Made by a program: the position numbers and the translations under genes. From Salipiger aestuarii (GTDB taxonomy: Bacteria; Pseudomonadota; Alphaproteobacteria; Rhodobacterales; Rhodobacteraceae), in assembly GCF_003259905.1 (NCBI RefSeq), contig NZ_QLMG01000028.1, positions 1-59,153 on the forward strand: a stretch of DNA of 59,153 bases, in the 5' to 3' direction. The notes beneath the pieces are model-generated. The model had not been told where the DNA came from and searched no databases. It saw nothing but the letters and a program-made list of their open reading frames with translations. Below, in pieces: positions 17,600 to 27,553 of the stretch (the first letter of the stretch is position 1; each line of letters opens with the position of its first letter).

Positions 17600-19114
17600 A
17601 TGGTCGCACAATCCTATACGGTGGCGTTTCAGGGCGTCGAAGCGTCTCCGGTCGAGGTGCAGTGCGCCGTAACCGTCGGTGTGCCCGCCTTTGCCATCGT
17701 CGGCCTGCCCGACAAGGCGGTGTCAGAGGCGCGCGAACGCGTCCGTTCGGCGCTGACGGGGATGGGCATCGCGCTGCCGTCCAAGCGCATCACCGTCAAC
17801 CTGTCGCCAGCGGATATGCCCAAGGAAGGCTCGCATTTCGATCTGCCCATCGCGCTGGGGCTGCTGGCCGCGCTCGATATTCTGCCGCGCGACGTGGTCG
17901 CGGGCTGCATGGCGCTGGGCGAGTTGTCGCTGGACGGCACCCTGGTGCCGGTGCCGGGGGCGCTGCCCGCCGCAATGACCGCGGCGGAAACCGACCGCAC
18001 CCTGATCTGCCCGCACGGATCCGGCCCCGAGGCCGCATGGGTCGGCACCTGCACCGTCATCGCCGCACGCACGCTGGTCGATCTTGTCCGGCATTTCACC
18101 GGTCAGTCGCCCATCCGCCCCGCAACACCGGGCGAACTGACCCGCGACGCCCAGCCCCGCGACCTGCGCGACGTCAAGGGGCAGGAGCGTGCCAAGCGCG
18201 CGCTGGAAATCGCGGCGGCGGGGCGGCATCACCTGCTGTTCGTGGGAACGCCGGGGTCGGGCAAGTCGATGTTGGCCGCGCGTCTGCCGGGAATCCTGCC
18301 GCCGCTTAGCCCGCAGGAGGCGCTGGAAACCTCGATGATCCATTCGGTCGCGGGGCTGCTGAACGAAGGCGGGATTTCCCGAAACCGCCCGTTTCGCGAC
18401 CCCCATCACACCGCCTCCATGGCGGCGATCATCGGCGGCGGGCGCAGCGCCAAACCCGGCGAGGCCAGCCTTGCCCACAACGGCGTGCTGTTTCTGGACG
18501 AGTTGCCCGAATTTCCCCGCACGGTGCTGGAAACCCTGCGCCAGCCCGTCGAGACCGGGCAGGTCATGGTGTCCCGCGCCAACGCACATCTGGCCTATCC
18601 CTGCCGGTTCATGCTGGTCGCCGCGGCAAACCCTTGCAAATGCGGCTATCTCAGCGATCCGGGGCGGGCGTGTTCGCGCGCGCCCGGCTGCGGTGACGAC
18701 TACATGGGGCGCATTTCCGGCCCGCTGATGGATCGCTTCGACCTGCGGATCGAAGTGCCCCCCGTCGCGTTCATGGACCTTGACCTGCCGCCCTCGGGCG
18801 ACAGCTCTGCCGAAGTTGCCACCCGCGTCGCCGCCGCCCGGGACATCCAGTCGATGCGCTTTGCCGATCATCCGTCGGTGCGTACCAATGCCGACGCCGA
18901 AGGCCGCCTGCTGGACGAAATCACCCGGCTGGATCAGGAAAGCCGGGATTTGCTGCTCCGGGCGGCGGATCGGTTCGGGCTGACGGCGCGCGGGTATCAC
19001 CGCATTCTGCGCGTGGCGCGCACCATCGCCGATCTGGAAGGCGCAGGTCCAATTCGGCGCGCGCATCTCGCAGAGGCGCTTGGCTACCGGCTGATCTCGG
19101 CAAAGGACGCCTGA
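17600..19114 (+). CDS. comM: YifB/ComM-family Mg-chelatase-like AAA+ ATPase
   Basis: A 504-residue hexameric helicase that promotes branch migration during natural transformation in Vibrio and Haemophilus. It has the N-terminal Lon-like domain (VGLPDKAVSEARERVRSAL), Walker A GTPGSGKS at 216-223, Walker B in VLFLDELPEF, the cysteine cluster CKCGYLSDPGRACSR of this family, and arginine-rich sensor regions. The last 31 bases overlap the 3' end of the convergent hydrolase gene. Confidence 0.93.
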   Translation: MVAQSYTVAFQGVEASPVEVQCAVTVGVPAFAIVGLPDKAVSEARERVRSALTGMGIALPSKRITVNLSPADMPKEGSHFDLPIALGLLAALDILPRDVVAGCMALGELSLDGTLVPVPGALPAAMTAAETDRTLICPHGSGPEAAWVGTCTVIAARTLVDLVRHFTGQSPIRPATPGELTRDAQPRDLRDVKGQERAKRALEIAAAGRHHLLFVGTPGSGKSMLAARLPGILPPLSPQEALETSMIHSVAGLLNEGGISRNRPFRDPHHTASMAAIIGGGRSAKPGEASLAHNGVLFLDELPEFPRTVLETLRQPVETGQVMVSRANAHLAYPCRFMLVAAANPCKCGYLSDPGRACSRAPGCGDDYMGRISGPLMDRFDLRIEVPPVAFMDLDLPPSGDSSAEVATRVAAARDIQSMRFADHPSVRTNADAEGRLLDEITRLDQESRDLLLRAADRFGLTARGYHRILRVARTIADLEGAGPIRRAHLAEALGYRLISAKDA

Positions 19115-19980
19115 ACAAAGCGGGCCGCCTGGCGCAGGGTCTCGCGGGCCTCCGGGATCCAGCCGTCGAAAACGGGCCAGACATGGGGCGCGTCAGCCAG
19201 CGTGACAAGGTCGACACGCGCGCCTTGTGCCCGCAGATGCGCCGCCATACGACGGGAATCATCGGCAAGGATTTCGGTTTCGGAATGGTGAATCATCACT
19301 GGCGGACAGTTGGGAAAACGCGCGAACAGCGGCGAAATCCGCGGGTCCGCCGGGTCGGCGCCGTGCAAGATCAGCGCGACAAGTTCGGGCATGCGCGACG
19401 CGGGCAGAAACGGGTCGCGGCGCGCATTCGCGGCAAGGCTTTTCCCCGACATCGAAAGGTCGGTCCACGGCGAAAACACCACTGCGGCGGCGGGTGGTTC
19501 ATCATGGGCGCAACACCGCGCCAGAAGCGCCAGCGCCAGACCGCCGCCTGCCGAATCGCCTGACAAAACGATCTGTGTCGGCGCATAGCCCAGACCTTTC
19601 AGGCGCCCCCAGGCCGCAACCGCCGCGTCGAATGCCGCCGGAAATGGCGCCTCCGGCGCAAGCGGATACTTCGGGGCGCAAACCTCGATTGCGGATAATT
19701 TCGACAGGCGGCCCATAACGCCCTGATGCGTTGCCGGGCTGCCGGTGATGTAGCCTCCGCCATGGAAATGCAGGATCACCCGGCGCGGGGCGCATCGTCC
19801 GGCCGAAATCCAGTGCAGCCCGCCGGGGCGTTCGATCCGTCGCAAAAAGGGCGGCTGGCGCAACAGCACCGCCGCCCTGTCAAGATCCCGCGCTGCCTGA
19901 GCCGCACTGAAGGTGCGCCGCAGGCTTGGCTTTGCCAGCAGCCGCAGCCCGAGATTCAGCGCGGCGAGCCGAAAGCTCAT
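19084..19980 (-). CDS. alpha/beta hydrolase of the hormone-sensitive lipase group
   Basis: A 298-residue esterase-like enzyme. It has the oxyanion motif HFHGGGY near residue 73, nucleophile elbow GDSAGGG near 143, and acid/histidine expected at E-I-L-ADD and DAPHVWP near the C-terminus. This order defines bacterial HSL-type (family IV) carboxylesterases. No signal peptide is seen. Its ATG overlaps the gshB stop (ATGA), so it is the second gene of a gshB transcript; the link to glutathione is not obvious. Confidence 0.85.
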   Translation of the reverse strand: MSFRLAALNLGLRLLAKPSLRRTFSAAQAARDLDRAAVLLRQPPFLRRIERPGGLHWISAGRCAPRRVILHFHGGGYITGSPATHQGVMGRLSKLSAIEVCAPKYPLAPEAPFPAAFDAAVAAWGRLKGLGYAPTQIVLSGDSAGGGLALALLARCCAHDEPPAAAVVFSPWTDLSMSGKSLAANARRDPFLPASRMPELVALILHGADPADPRISPLFARFPNCPPVMIHHSETEILADDSRRMAAHLRAQGARVDLVTLADAPHVWPVFDGWIPEARETLRQAARFVQASFAEISR

Positions 19981-20912
19981 CCGCAGCGGGCTTCGACCGC
20001 CTGCCAGATCTTTTCGGCCACATTGATCCCGTCGAAGCGTTCAAGCTCCTGTATGCCGGTGGGCGAGGTGACGTTGATTTCGGTCAGCCAGTCGCCGATC
20101 ACGTCGATCCCGACAAAGACCTGACCCTTTTCGCGCAGAACCGGCCCGATGGCGGCGCAGATCTCGTGATCGCGCGCCGTCAGTTCGACCTTTTCGGGAC
20201 GTCCGCCCACATGCATGTTGGACCGCACCTCGCCCGCCGCCGGAACGCGGTTGATCGCCCCCACAGGTGCGCCATCGACAAGAATCACGCGCTTGTCGCC
20301 CCGCGTCACCGCCGGAAGATATTTCTGCACGATCAATGGCTCGCGCGAAAAACCGGTGAAAAGTTCGTGCAGAGAACTCAGGTTACGGTCGTTTTCGTCA
20401 AGCCGGAACACACCGGCACCGCCGTTGCCGTAAAGCGGTTTGAGAATGATGTCGCCGTGCTTTGCCTTGAACGCGCGAATGGTGGAAAGATCGCGCGCGA
20501 TCGCCGTCGGTGGCGTAAGGTCGGGGAAATTCAGCACCAGCAGCTTTTCAGGCGAATTGCGTACCCAGAACGGATCATTCACCACAAGCGTACCGGGGAC
20601 CAGCCGTTCAAGCAAATGGGTGGTGGTGATGTAGTGCATGTCGAAAGGCGGATCCTGGCGCAGCCACACCACATCGACGTCCGCCAGATCGAGGTCCTGC
20701 ATGTCACCCAGCGTTGCGTGGGCGCCCTTAACCCGCTGGACGGTCAGCGACTGCCCGCGCGCCATCACCCGCCCTTCCTGAAACGAAAGCTGGTCGGGCA
20801 GGTAGTAGAAAAGTTCGTGCCCGCGCGCCTGTGCTTCTTCTGCAAGGCGGAACGTGCTGTCGGCGTCGATATCGATGGGACCGATCGGGTCCATCTGGAA
20901 TGCGATCTTCAT
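19977..20912 (-). CDS. gshB: glutathione synthetase
   Basis: It joins gamma-glutamylcysteine and glycine using ATP. At 311 residues it is the usual size of the bacterial enzyme. ATP-grasp features are visible: [12 protein letters not shown] in the N-domain, [17 protein letters not shown] for the nucleotide, and [24 protein letters not shown] for Mg and product binding. The start is ATG 20912. It overlaps the HSL-type hydrolase downstream by four bases; yraN and rsmI lie upstream in the same direction and could be one operon. Confidence 0.95.
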   Translation of the reverse strand: MKIAFQMDPIGPIDIDADSTFRLAEEAQARGHELFYYLPDQLSFQEGRVMARGQSLTVQRVKGAHATLGDMQDLDLADVDVVWLRQDPPFDMHYITTTHLLERLVPGTLVVNDPFWVRNSPEKLLVLNFPDLTPPTAIARDLSTIRAFKAKHGDIILKPLYGNGGAGVFRLDENDRNLSSLHELFTGFSREPLIVQKYLPAVTRGDKRVILVDGAPVGAINRVPAAGEVRSNMHVGGRPEKVELTARDHEICAAIGPVLREKGQVFVGIDVIGDWLTEINVTSPTGIQELERFDGINVAEKIWQAVEARCG

Positions 20913-20979
20913 GGGGACTCCCGCGCTGGCTCCGGCCATACATGGCCCAGAGCTGTGCCGGAGGCAATGCCCGCGCGTA

Positions 20980-21429
20980 TCACAGCGACAGCGCGTTCTC
21001 CATGATACGCACCATCCCGCGCTGGTCCATAAGAGCGACGTCGAATCGCATGCCGGTAAGCGAACCCAGCGGACGGGTTCCCGCATACTCTTCGGCAGCC
21101 GAGAACAAGCGCAGGATCTGACGCCGCGACAGCCGCTCAAGCGCGCGATCAAAGGTTCGGCTTTTCTTGACCTCGACAAAGACCAGCCCGTCACCATCGG
21201 CGAAGATCAGGTCGATTTCGCCACCCTGCCCGCGCCAACGGCTGCGCAGCAGGGGATAGCCGCGCCGTTCGTAATCTTGCGAGACCCGCATTTCCGCCGA
21301 GAGACCTGCAAGATGGCCGATCTTGCCGCGGTGGCCGCGGGTTGTGCGCCCGGCCTCATGAGGTCGGGCGGTGATCGGGCGCACCGCAGATGGCGGGGCC
21401 GCAAAATCGAATGCAAGCTGCATGGTCAT
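20980..21429 (-). CDS. yraN: YraN family (UPF0102) endonuclease-like protein
   Basis: A 149-residue protein of the restriction-endonuclease-fold UPF0102 family. The signature [21 protein letters not shown] gives the Asp and the E-x-K of the nuclease core. A family member in Thermus or Haemophilus is often near rsmI, as here (24 bases downstream of rsmI). The start at ATG 21429 is seven bases after GAGG. The cellular role is still unclear; DNA processing has been proposed for the family. Confidence 0.88.
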   Translation of the reverse strand: MTMQLAFDFAAPPSAVRPITARPHEAGRTTRGHRGKIGHLAGLSAEMRVSQDYERRGYPLLRSRWRGQGGEIDLIFADGDGLVFVEVKKSRTFDRALERLSRRQILRLFSAAEEYAGTRPLGSLTGMRFDVALMDQRGMVRIMENALSL

Positions 21430-21453
21430 AGCTGATCCTCTTCGATGCGGCCG

Positions 21454-22326
21454 TCAGCCGTCTGAATCGCGCGCCTTCGCCAGCGCCATCGCGCGTTGGT
21501 ACACCGGGCGCCGTTTCACCCCAAGCATCCCGGAGACAGCGTCGGCGGCGTCGCGCACCGACATCGTTTCGAGCGCCTCGGTCAGGGATCTGTCTACGTC
21601 ACTTTCACTAATTTTCTCTAAATTCCCCTTGCCCACCAGCACCACGATCTCGCCCTTGGGTGGATGGGCGTCATAATGGGCGGCCAGCTCTGCAAGGCTG
21701 CCGTTGCGGGCCTCCTCGAAGCGTTTGGTCAACTCGCGGCAGACGGTTGCCGGGCGATCGTGGCCCAGTCTGTCGGCTGCATCCGCAAGCATTGCGCCCA
21801 GCCGTTTCGGCGATTCGTAAAACACCAACGTCGCCGGCATATCGCGCAGATCTTCCAGCGCGCGGCGGCGGGGGCCGCCGCTGTTGGGCAGAAACCCGGC
21901 AAAAAAGAAGCGATCCGTCGGCAGCCCGCCAAGCGTCAGTGCGGTCACCGCCGCCGATACGCCCGGCGCCGTGGTTACAATGTGGCCTTCGTCGCGCGCG
22001 GAGCGCGCCAGATCGAAACCCGGATCCGAGATCATCGGGGTGCCCGCTTCGGATGCATAGGCGACGGACCGGCCGGCCGCCAGCGCCTCTAGCAGTTTCG
22101 GGCGCATTCGGTCGCCGTTATGGTCGTGATACGGCAGGCAGGGGCGGTCGCCCAGCGCGATGCCGTGGATCTCCATCAGCCGGCGCAGGCTGCGTGTGTC
22201 CTCGGCCGCCAGCACATCGGCACCGCGCAGCACATCCAGTGCACGCAGCGTGATGTCGCGCGCATTCCCGATCGGGACCGCCACGAGGTACAGCCCCGGC
22301 GCCAATTCGCCTTTGTCAGCAATCAT
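21454..22326 (-). CDS. rsmI: 16S rRNA (cytidine1402-2'-O)-methyltransferase
   Basis: It methylates the ribose of C1402 in 16S rRNA with S-adenosylmethionine. The tetrapyrrole-methylase fold is shown by LYLVAVPIGNARDITLRAL, LAAEDTRSLRRL and the SAM-binding SEAGTPMISDPGF; 290 residues. It is divergent from the LpoA-like lipoprotein gene, the same order seen in many Proteobacteria (rsmI/lpoA divergent, yraN beside). Confidence 0.93.
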   Translation of the reverse strand: MIADKGELAPGLYLVAVPIGNARDITLRALDVLRGADVLAAEDTRSLRRLMEIHGIALGDRPCLPYHDHNGDRMRPKLLEALAAGRSVAYASEAGTPMISDPGFDLARSARDEGHIVTTAPGVSAAVTALTLGGLPTDRFFFAGFLPNSGGPRRRALEDLRDMPATLVFYESPKRLGAMLADAADRLGHDRPATVCRELTKRFEEARNGSLAELAAHYDAHPPKGEIVVLVGKGNLEKISESDVDRSLTEALETMSVRDAADAVSGMLGVKRRPVYQRAMALAKARDSDG

Positions 22327-22413
22327 CTCTGGACCCTTCCGCTCCTCGGGCTATCATCGGGCGCAAATACGCACGCAATCGAAACCGTGCAAACCATCGA
22401 GGGAGTTTTCGCC

Positions 22414-23601
22414 ATGTTCGCCGTTTTGACCCGCGCCCGCAAGGCGCTCCGAATCGCTGCGCTCGCGGGCGGCGCGACCTTGCTCGCCGCTTGCGACATG
22501 CCGATTGCCATGGACAACGGCAGCCGGTCCGCCGGTCCCAGCATCACGCCCGGCGCGCCGGTGCGCGTGGCGCTGCTGGTGCCGCAAAGCGATCCCGGTG
22601 CCTCCAGCATCGCGCGCGATCTGGAAAACGCCGCCCGGCTGGCCATTGCCGACCTGGGCGATGCCAATATCGAGCTTGCGGTCTATGATACCGCCGGGTC
22701 GCCCGCCACCGCCGCCGCGCAGGCGCAGCGCGCCGTTGACGAGGGGGCCGGGATCATCCTGGGCCCGCTGCGCGGCGAGGTCGCCGTCGAGGCAAGCAAG
22801 GTCGTCGCGGACGAAGGCGTCAACATGCTGTCGTTTTCCAACAACGCCGCGATCGCCGGGGGCAACCTGTTCGTGCTTGGCCCGACGTTCAACAATACCG
22901 CCGACCGCCTGATGGCCTATGCCCGTCGTCAGGGCCGCAACACCGTCGCGATCCTGCATTCCGACGATGTGCCCGGACAGTTTGGCAGGAACGCGATCCA
23001 GCGGGCCGCCGCGCGCACCGGTGTCACCGTCGCCGCCGTTCAATCCTATCCGCTGACGCTGGACGGCGTGACCGGGGCCGCGCAATCCATGGGCCGTGTC
23101 GTCAGCGATGCCGGCGCGGATTCGGTGTTCATCACCACCGATGCCACCAACGCCGCGATGCCCGTGCTGTTGCGGACCATGCCCGAAAACGGCCTGAACC
23201 CGGCCGAGGTTCAGTATATCGGCCTGACCCGCTGGGACGTGAAGCCGGAACTCTTCAGCCTGCCGGGTGCCGAGGGCGCCTGGTTTACCCTGCCGAACCA
23301 GTCGATGCAGGCGAGCTTTGCCCAGCGTTACAGCGCGCGCTACGGCGCCGCGCCGCACCCGCTGGCGGGGCTTGCCTTTGATGGCATTGCCGCCATCGGC
23401 GCCCTGGTGGAACAGGGCCGCAAGGACGCCCTGACGCGGGGCGCGCTTACGCAAAGCTCTGGTTTCCAGGGCACGGGCGGTGTATTCCGCCTGAGACCCG
23501 ACGGCACGAACCAGCGTGGCCTTGCCGTCGCCACCGTGCGCAACAACCAGATGGTGATCCTTGACCCTGCCCCCGCAAGCTTCTCCGGCGCAGGTTTCTG
23601 A
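22414..23601 (+). CDS. LpoA-like penicillin-binding protein activator lipoprotein
   Basis: A 395-residue lipoprotein with a signal peptide and lipobox LLAAC (Cys27). The body is a periplasmic-binding-protein-like fold (VRVALLVPQSDPGASSIARD, GIILGPLRGEVAV, GRNTVAILHSDD), corresponding to the C-domain of LpoA, which activates PBP1A from the outer membrane in Gammaproteobacteria. The TPR-like N-domain of LpoA is absent, as is usual in alphaproteobacteria, so direct PBP activation is inferred, not known. It is followed seven bases later by glnD. Confidence 0.85.
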   Translation: MFAVLTRARKALRIAALAGGATLLAACDMPIAMDNGSRSAGPSITPGAPVRVALLVPQSDPGASSIARDLENAARLAIADLGDANIELAVYDTAGSPATAAAQAQRAVDEGAGIILGPLRGEVAVEASKVVADEGVNMLSFSNNAAIAGGNLFVLGPTFNNTADRLMAYARRQGRNTVAILHSDDVPGQFGRNAIQRAAARTGVTVAAVQSYPLTLDGVTGAAQSMGRVVSDAGADSVFITTDATNAAMPVLLRTMPENGLNPAEVQYIGLTRWDVKPELFSLPGAEGAWFTLPNQSMQASFAQRYSARYGAAPHPLAGLAFDGIAAIGALVEQGRKDALTRGALTQSSGFQGTGGVFRLRPDGTNQRGLAVATVRNNQMVILDPAPASFSGAGF

Positions 23602-23608
23602 CGGCCCG

Positions 23609-26371
23609 ATGCTTTACCCGATGCCGGACGATCTTGTCGCGCCGGCATCGGACATCTTCGACGTGCCCGGCATCCGCGCCGCGCTGTTGTCGCAGGCCGC
23701 CGATGCCGAAACAGAATCCGACGTGCGTGCCATCGCCGTTCGCCTGCTGTCGCAAGCCAGCAAGGACGGGCGCGAGATCATCGCGACCGCCTTTGCCGGG
23801 CGCCCCCACGCCGCCTTTCCCACCACCGAAGCCTATGCCTGGCTGACCGATTGCGTGGTGCGGCTGGTCTACGAACTGGTCACCACGCGCCTGCACCCGC
23901 AGCGCAAAACCACCGAGGGCGAGCGGCTGACCCTTATGGCCGTGGGGGGATACGGGCGCGGTGAAATGGCGCCGTTTTCCGATGTCGATCTGCTGTTCCT
24001 GACACCTTACAAGATCACGCCCTGGGCCGAGAGCGTCATCGAATCGATGCTCTACATCTTCTGGGATCTCAAGCTGAAGGTCGGCCACGCCTCGCGCACG
24101 GTAAAGGACTGCATCCGGCTGGGCGGCGATGACTACACCATCCGCACGTCGCTGCTGGAAACCCGCTACCTGACCGGACACGAACCGCTGGCCCGCGAGC
24201 TGGAAAAGCGGCTTGAAAGGGATCTGTTCAAGGGCACGGAACGCGCGTTCGTGGCCGCCAAGCTGGAAGAACGCGCGCAGCGGCTGAAAAAGCAGGGTCT
24301 GCGCTATGTGGTCGAACCCAACGTCAAGGAAGGCAAGGGCGGGCTGCGCGACCTGCAATCGCTGTACTGGATCACCAAATACATCCATCACACCGACGAC
24401 GTGCAGCAACTGGTGTCGCTGGGCGTGTTCCGGCGCGAGGAATACACCACCTTCATGCGGGCGGAGGAATTTCTCTGGGCGACCCGCTGCCACCTGCACC
24501 TGTGTTCCAGGCGCGCGGTCGAACAGCTGACCTTTGACATGCAGGTCGAGGTGGCCGACGCCATGGGCTATGCCGACCGCGGCGGGCGGCGTGCGGTGGA
24601 ATGGTTCATGCAGGATTATTTCCGCCACGCCACCGCCGTGGGCGATCTGACACGCATCTTCCTGACGGCGCTGGAAGCCGAGCATCAGAAAGACGCGCCC
24701 CTGCTGCAACGCATGTTCAAGCGCCCGCCCAAGGTGCGCGACGGCTACGAGATCGTGCACAACCGGCTGGCCATCATCGACAGCGCCGCCTTTCTGACGG
24801 ACAAGCTGAACATGCTGCGGATCTTCGAAGAAGGTCTGCGCACCGGGCTTTTGCTGCACCCCGATGCGATGCGGCTGGTCAAGGCCAACCTGCATCTTGT
24901 CGACGACGACATGCGCAACAACAAGGAAGCGCGGCGCATCTTCCTTGACCTGCTGCTCAAGCACGGGAACCCGGAACGGTCGCTGCGGCGGATGAACGAG
25001 CTGAACATGCTCGGCTCCTTCATCCCCGAATTCGAACCCATCGTGGCGATGATGCAGTTCAACATGTACCACGCCTACACCGTGGACGAACACACCATCC
25101 AGTGCATCGCCACCCTGTCTGAAATCGAACATGGCGACCTGATCGAGGAACTGCCCGTCGCCTCGACGATCCTGCGCGAGGGGGTCAACCGCAAGGTCCT
25201 GTATATCGCGGTGCTGCTGCACGACATCGGCAAGGGCCGGGACGAGGATCATTCGGTGCTGGGCGCGCAGATCTCGCGCAAGGTGGCTCCGCGTCTGGGT
25301 CTGACCAGACCCGAATGCGCCACGGTCGAATGGCTGGTCCGCTATCACTTGCTGATGTCGGACATGGCGCAGAAACGCGACATCGCCGACCCGCGCACCG
25401 TGCGCGATTTCGCCAAGGCGGTGCAGACGCGCGAACGGCTCGACCTGCTGACCGTTCTGACGGTTTGCGACATCCGGGGCGTCGGGCCGAACACCTGGAA
25501 CAACTGGAAGGCCACTTTGCTCAGGGCGCTTTATCGCCAGACCCGGCGCGCGCTTGAGGACGGGATGGAGGCGCTCAACCGCGAAAATCGCGGGGCCGCG
25601 GCCAAAAAGACCCTGCGCGAGGCGTTGGCAAGCTGGGATCAGAAAGACCTGCGCACCGAAACCGCGCGCCATTACGACCCTTATTGGCAGGGGCTGCACG
25701 TCACCGCGCATGTCACTTTTGCGCATCTTCTCAAGGACATCGGAAACGACGAGATCCGCATCGACATTCATCCCGACGAAGACCGCGACGCCACGCGCGT
25801 GTGCTTTGCCCTGTCGGACCATCCCGGCATCTTTGCCCGACTGGCGGGCGCGCTGTCGCTTGTCGGGGCGAATGTCGTGGACGCGCGCACCTTTACGTCA
25901 AAGGACGGTTTCGCCACGGCGGTGTTCTGGATTCAGGACATGGACGGCACGCCTTTCGAAGAAAGCCGCCTGCCACGGCTGCGCGACATGATCCGCAAGA
26001 CGTTGTGGGGCGAGGTCAAGCCGCGCGAGGCGATCCATTCCCGGCTGAGGTTCAAGAAGCGCGAGCGCGCGTTCAGCGTGCCCACCTCGATCACCTTCGA
26101 CAACGAGGGGTCGGAAATCTATACGATCATCGAGGTCGACACCCGCGACCGTCCGGGCCTGTTGTACGACCTGACACGCACATTGTCCGAAAGCAACGTC
26201 TACATCGCCTCGGCGGTTATCGCGACCTATGGCGAACAGGTGGTCGATACCTTCTACGTCAAGGATATGTTCGGGCTGAAGTTCTTTACCCCGTCCAAGC
26301 AAAAGACGCTGGAACACCGTCTGCGGGACGCGATCGAGGAAGGCAAGGAGCGCGCGCGCGCCAACGCCTGA
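23609..26371 (+). CDS. glnD: bifunctional PII uridylyltransferase/uridylyl-removing enzyme
   Basis: It senses glutamine and uridylylates or deuridylylates PII proteins to control nitrogen assimilation. Domains in order: nucleotidyltransferase (GYGRGEMAPFSDVDLLFL), GlnD linker, HD hydrolase (LLHDIGKG with later H residues), and two C-terminal ACT domains (DHPGIFARLAGALSLVGANV and DRPGLLYDLTRTLSESNVY). It has 920 residues from ATG 23609; TTG 23561 upstream overlaps the lipoprotein gene and is less likely. No glnK or ntr genes are in the window. Confidence 0.95.
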   Translation: MLYPMPDDLVAPASDIFDVPGIRAALLSQAADAETESDVRAIAVRLLSQASKDGREIIATAFAGRPHAAFPTTEAYAWLTDCVVRLVYELVTTRLHPQRKTTEGERLTLMAVGGYGRGEMAPFSDVDLLFLTPYKITPWAESVIESMLYIFWDLKLKVGHASRTVKDCIRLGGDDYTIRTSLLETRYLTGHEPLARELEKRLERDLFKGTERAFVAAKLEERAQRLKKQGLRYVVEPNVKEGKGGLRDLQSLYWITKYIHHTDDVQQLVSLGVFRREEYTTFMRAEEFLWATRCHLHLCSRRAVEQLTFDMQVEVADAMGYADRGGRRAVEWFMQDYFRHATAVGDLTRIFLTALEAEHQKDAPLLQRMFKRPPKVRDGYEIVHNRLAIIDSAAFLTDKLNMLRIFEEGLRTGLLLHPDAMRLVKANLHLVDDDMRNNKEARRIFLDLLLKHGNPERSLRRMNELNMLGSFIPEFEPIVAMMQFNMYHAYTVDEHTIQCIATLSEIEHGDLIEELPVASTILREGVNRKVLYIAVLLHDIGKGRDEDHSVLGAQISRKVAPRLGLTRPECATVEWLVRYHLLMSDMAQKRDIADPRTVRDFAKAVQTRERLDLLTVLTVCDIRGVGPNTWNNWKATLLRALYRQTRRALEDGMEALNRENRGAAAKKTLREALASWDQKDLRTETARHYDPYWQGLHVTAHVTFAHLLKDIGNDEIRIDIHPDEDRDATRVCFALSDHPGIFARLAGALSLVGANVVDARTFTSKDGFATAVFWIQDMDGTPFEESRLPRLRDMIRKTLWGEVKPREAIHSRLRFKKRERAFSVPTSITFDNEGSEIYTIIEVDTRDRPGLLYDLTRTLSESNVYIASAVIATYGEQVVDTFYVKDMFGLKFFTPSKQKTLEHRLRDAIEEGKERARANA

Positions 26372-26443
26372 AAGCTTCGGCCCGGAGCCCTGACGCCGGG
26401 CCGCCACCCTGCAACACGGGCCGGCGGGGTCGCGCGCGATCCG

Positions 26444-26785
26444 TCAGAGATCGTCTTCAAGCCAGGCAAAGACCGGCCCGGTCACCGTGTGGGGCAGGGC
26501 GGCGTCAAGGCAAGATCGCAGCAGCGGCCATTCCTCGGGCAGCTCGCGCAGGGTTTCGCGCAGATCCAGCAGCACGCCCCGCGCGCCGCGCGACAGCAGC
26601 CCGTCTGCGTCGCCGGTGCTCAGCGCCTCGTCGAGCATTTCGTCGAACGCCTCTCCGAAATCCTCCGCGGAAGCGCGGTAAAGTTCCTGCTGACAGGTCT
26701 GATAGGCAAGGATCAGCGCCCGCTTGTCGATCAGGCTCAGCGCTGCTTCGGCGTGACGTGTGGACCGTGGAAACCCCTTGCCCAT
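26444..26785 (-). CDS. small acidic helical protein of unknown function
   Basis: A 113-residue acidic protein that I cannot assign. It reads as helices (KRALILAYQTCQQELYRAS, AFDEMLDEALSTGDADGL, LRELPEEWPLLRSCLDAAL) ending PVFAWLEDDL. It starts seven bases after the transaldolase stop, in the same direction, so it is probably co-transcribed. No signal peptide or membrane segment is present. Confidence 0.6.
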   Translation of the reverse strand: MGKGFPRSTRHAEAALSLIDKRALILAYQTCQQELYRASAEDFGEAFDEMLDEALSTGDADGLLSRGARGVLLDLRETLRELPEEWPLLRSCLDAALPHTVTGPVFAWLEDDL

Positions 26786-26792
26786 ATCGCGA

Positions 26793-27446
26793 TCAGACGA
26801 TCTTGATGCCGGCGCTTTGGGCGTCGGTCAGAAAGGCGGCAAGCCCCTTGTCGGTCAGCACATGGCTGGCCATCGCCTTGATGACGGCGGGCGGGGCGGT
26901 GGCGACATCGGCACCGATCTTGGCGCATTCGGACATGTGGTTGGCCGACCGGATCGACGCCGCAAGGATCTGGGTTTCGAACCCGTAATTGTCGTAAATC
27001 GTGCGGATGTCTTCGATCAGCTCCATCCCGTCGATGTTCAGATCGTCCAGCCGCCCCACGAAAGGCGAGATGAATGTCGCCCCCGCCTTGGCCGCCAGCA
27101 GCGCCTGATTGGCGGAAAAGCACAGTGTCACGTTGACCATGTACCCCTCGGAGGTGAGCGTCCTGCAGGCGCGCAGCCCGTCCAGGGTCAGCGGGACCTT
27201 GATGGCGATGTTGGGGGCGATTTCCGCGAGCCTGCGGCCCTCGGTCAGCATCGTGTCGTAATCGGTCGCGACGACCTCGGCCGAAACCGGACCTTCGATC
27301 AGGTCGCAGATCTCTTTCGTGACCTCGAAGATATCGCGCCCGGATTTGGCGACAAGCGACGGATTCGTGGTGACGCCATCGACCAGGCCCAGCGCGTTCA
27401 GTTCGTGGATCGCGTCCACGTCGGCGGTGTCTACGAAGAATTTCAT
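26793..27446 (-). CDS. tal: transaldolase / fructose-6-phosphate aldolase-like
   Basis: At 217 residues it is the short (TalC/FSA/MipB) class of transaldolase, which transfers a dihydroxyacetone unit in the non-oxidative pentose phosphate pathway. The start [12 protein letters not shown] and [15 protein letters not shown] are diagnostic; the Schiff-base lysine is in [28 protein letters not shown] and [10 protein letters not shown] follow. Whether it acts as transaldolase or fructose-6-phosphate aldolase cannot be decided from sequence. It is divergent from priA. Confidence 0.92.
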   Translation of the reverse strand: MKFFVDTADVDAIHELNALGLVDGVTTNPSLVAKSGRDIFEVTKEICDLIEGPVSAEVVATDYDTMLTEGRRLAEIAPNIAIKVPLTLDGLRACRTLTSEGYMVNVTLCFSANQALLAAKAGATFISPFVGRLDDLNIDGMELIEDIRTIYDNYGFETQILAASIRSANHMSECAKIGADVATAPPAVIKAMASHVLTDKGLAAFLTDAQSAGIKIV

Positions 27447-27553
27447 CTGTTCTGGGCCCCCCGGCCATGCTTGGCATTTTCCTCGTCGTGTCTTACCCCA
27501 TGCGGGGCCGGGTCGAAAGGCCCCCCGGTGTTGCGCAAACGGAAACCCCTGCC

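Noticed and set aside
23447-25822. 791-codon minus-strand frame over glnD
   Set aside because: Antisense shadow; glnD carries every expected domain on the plus strand.
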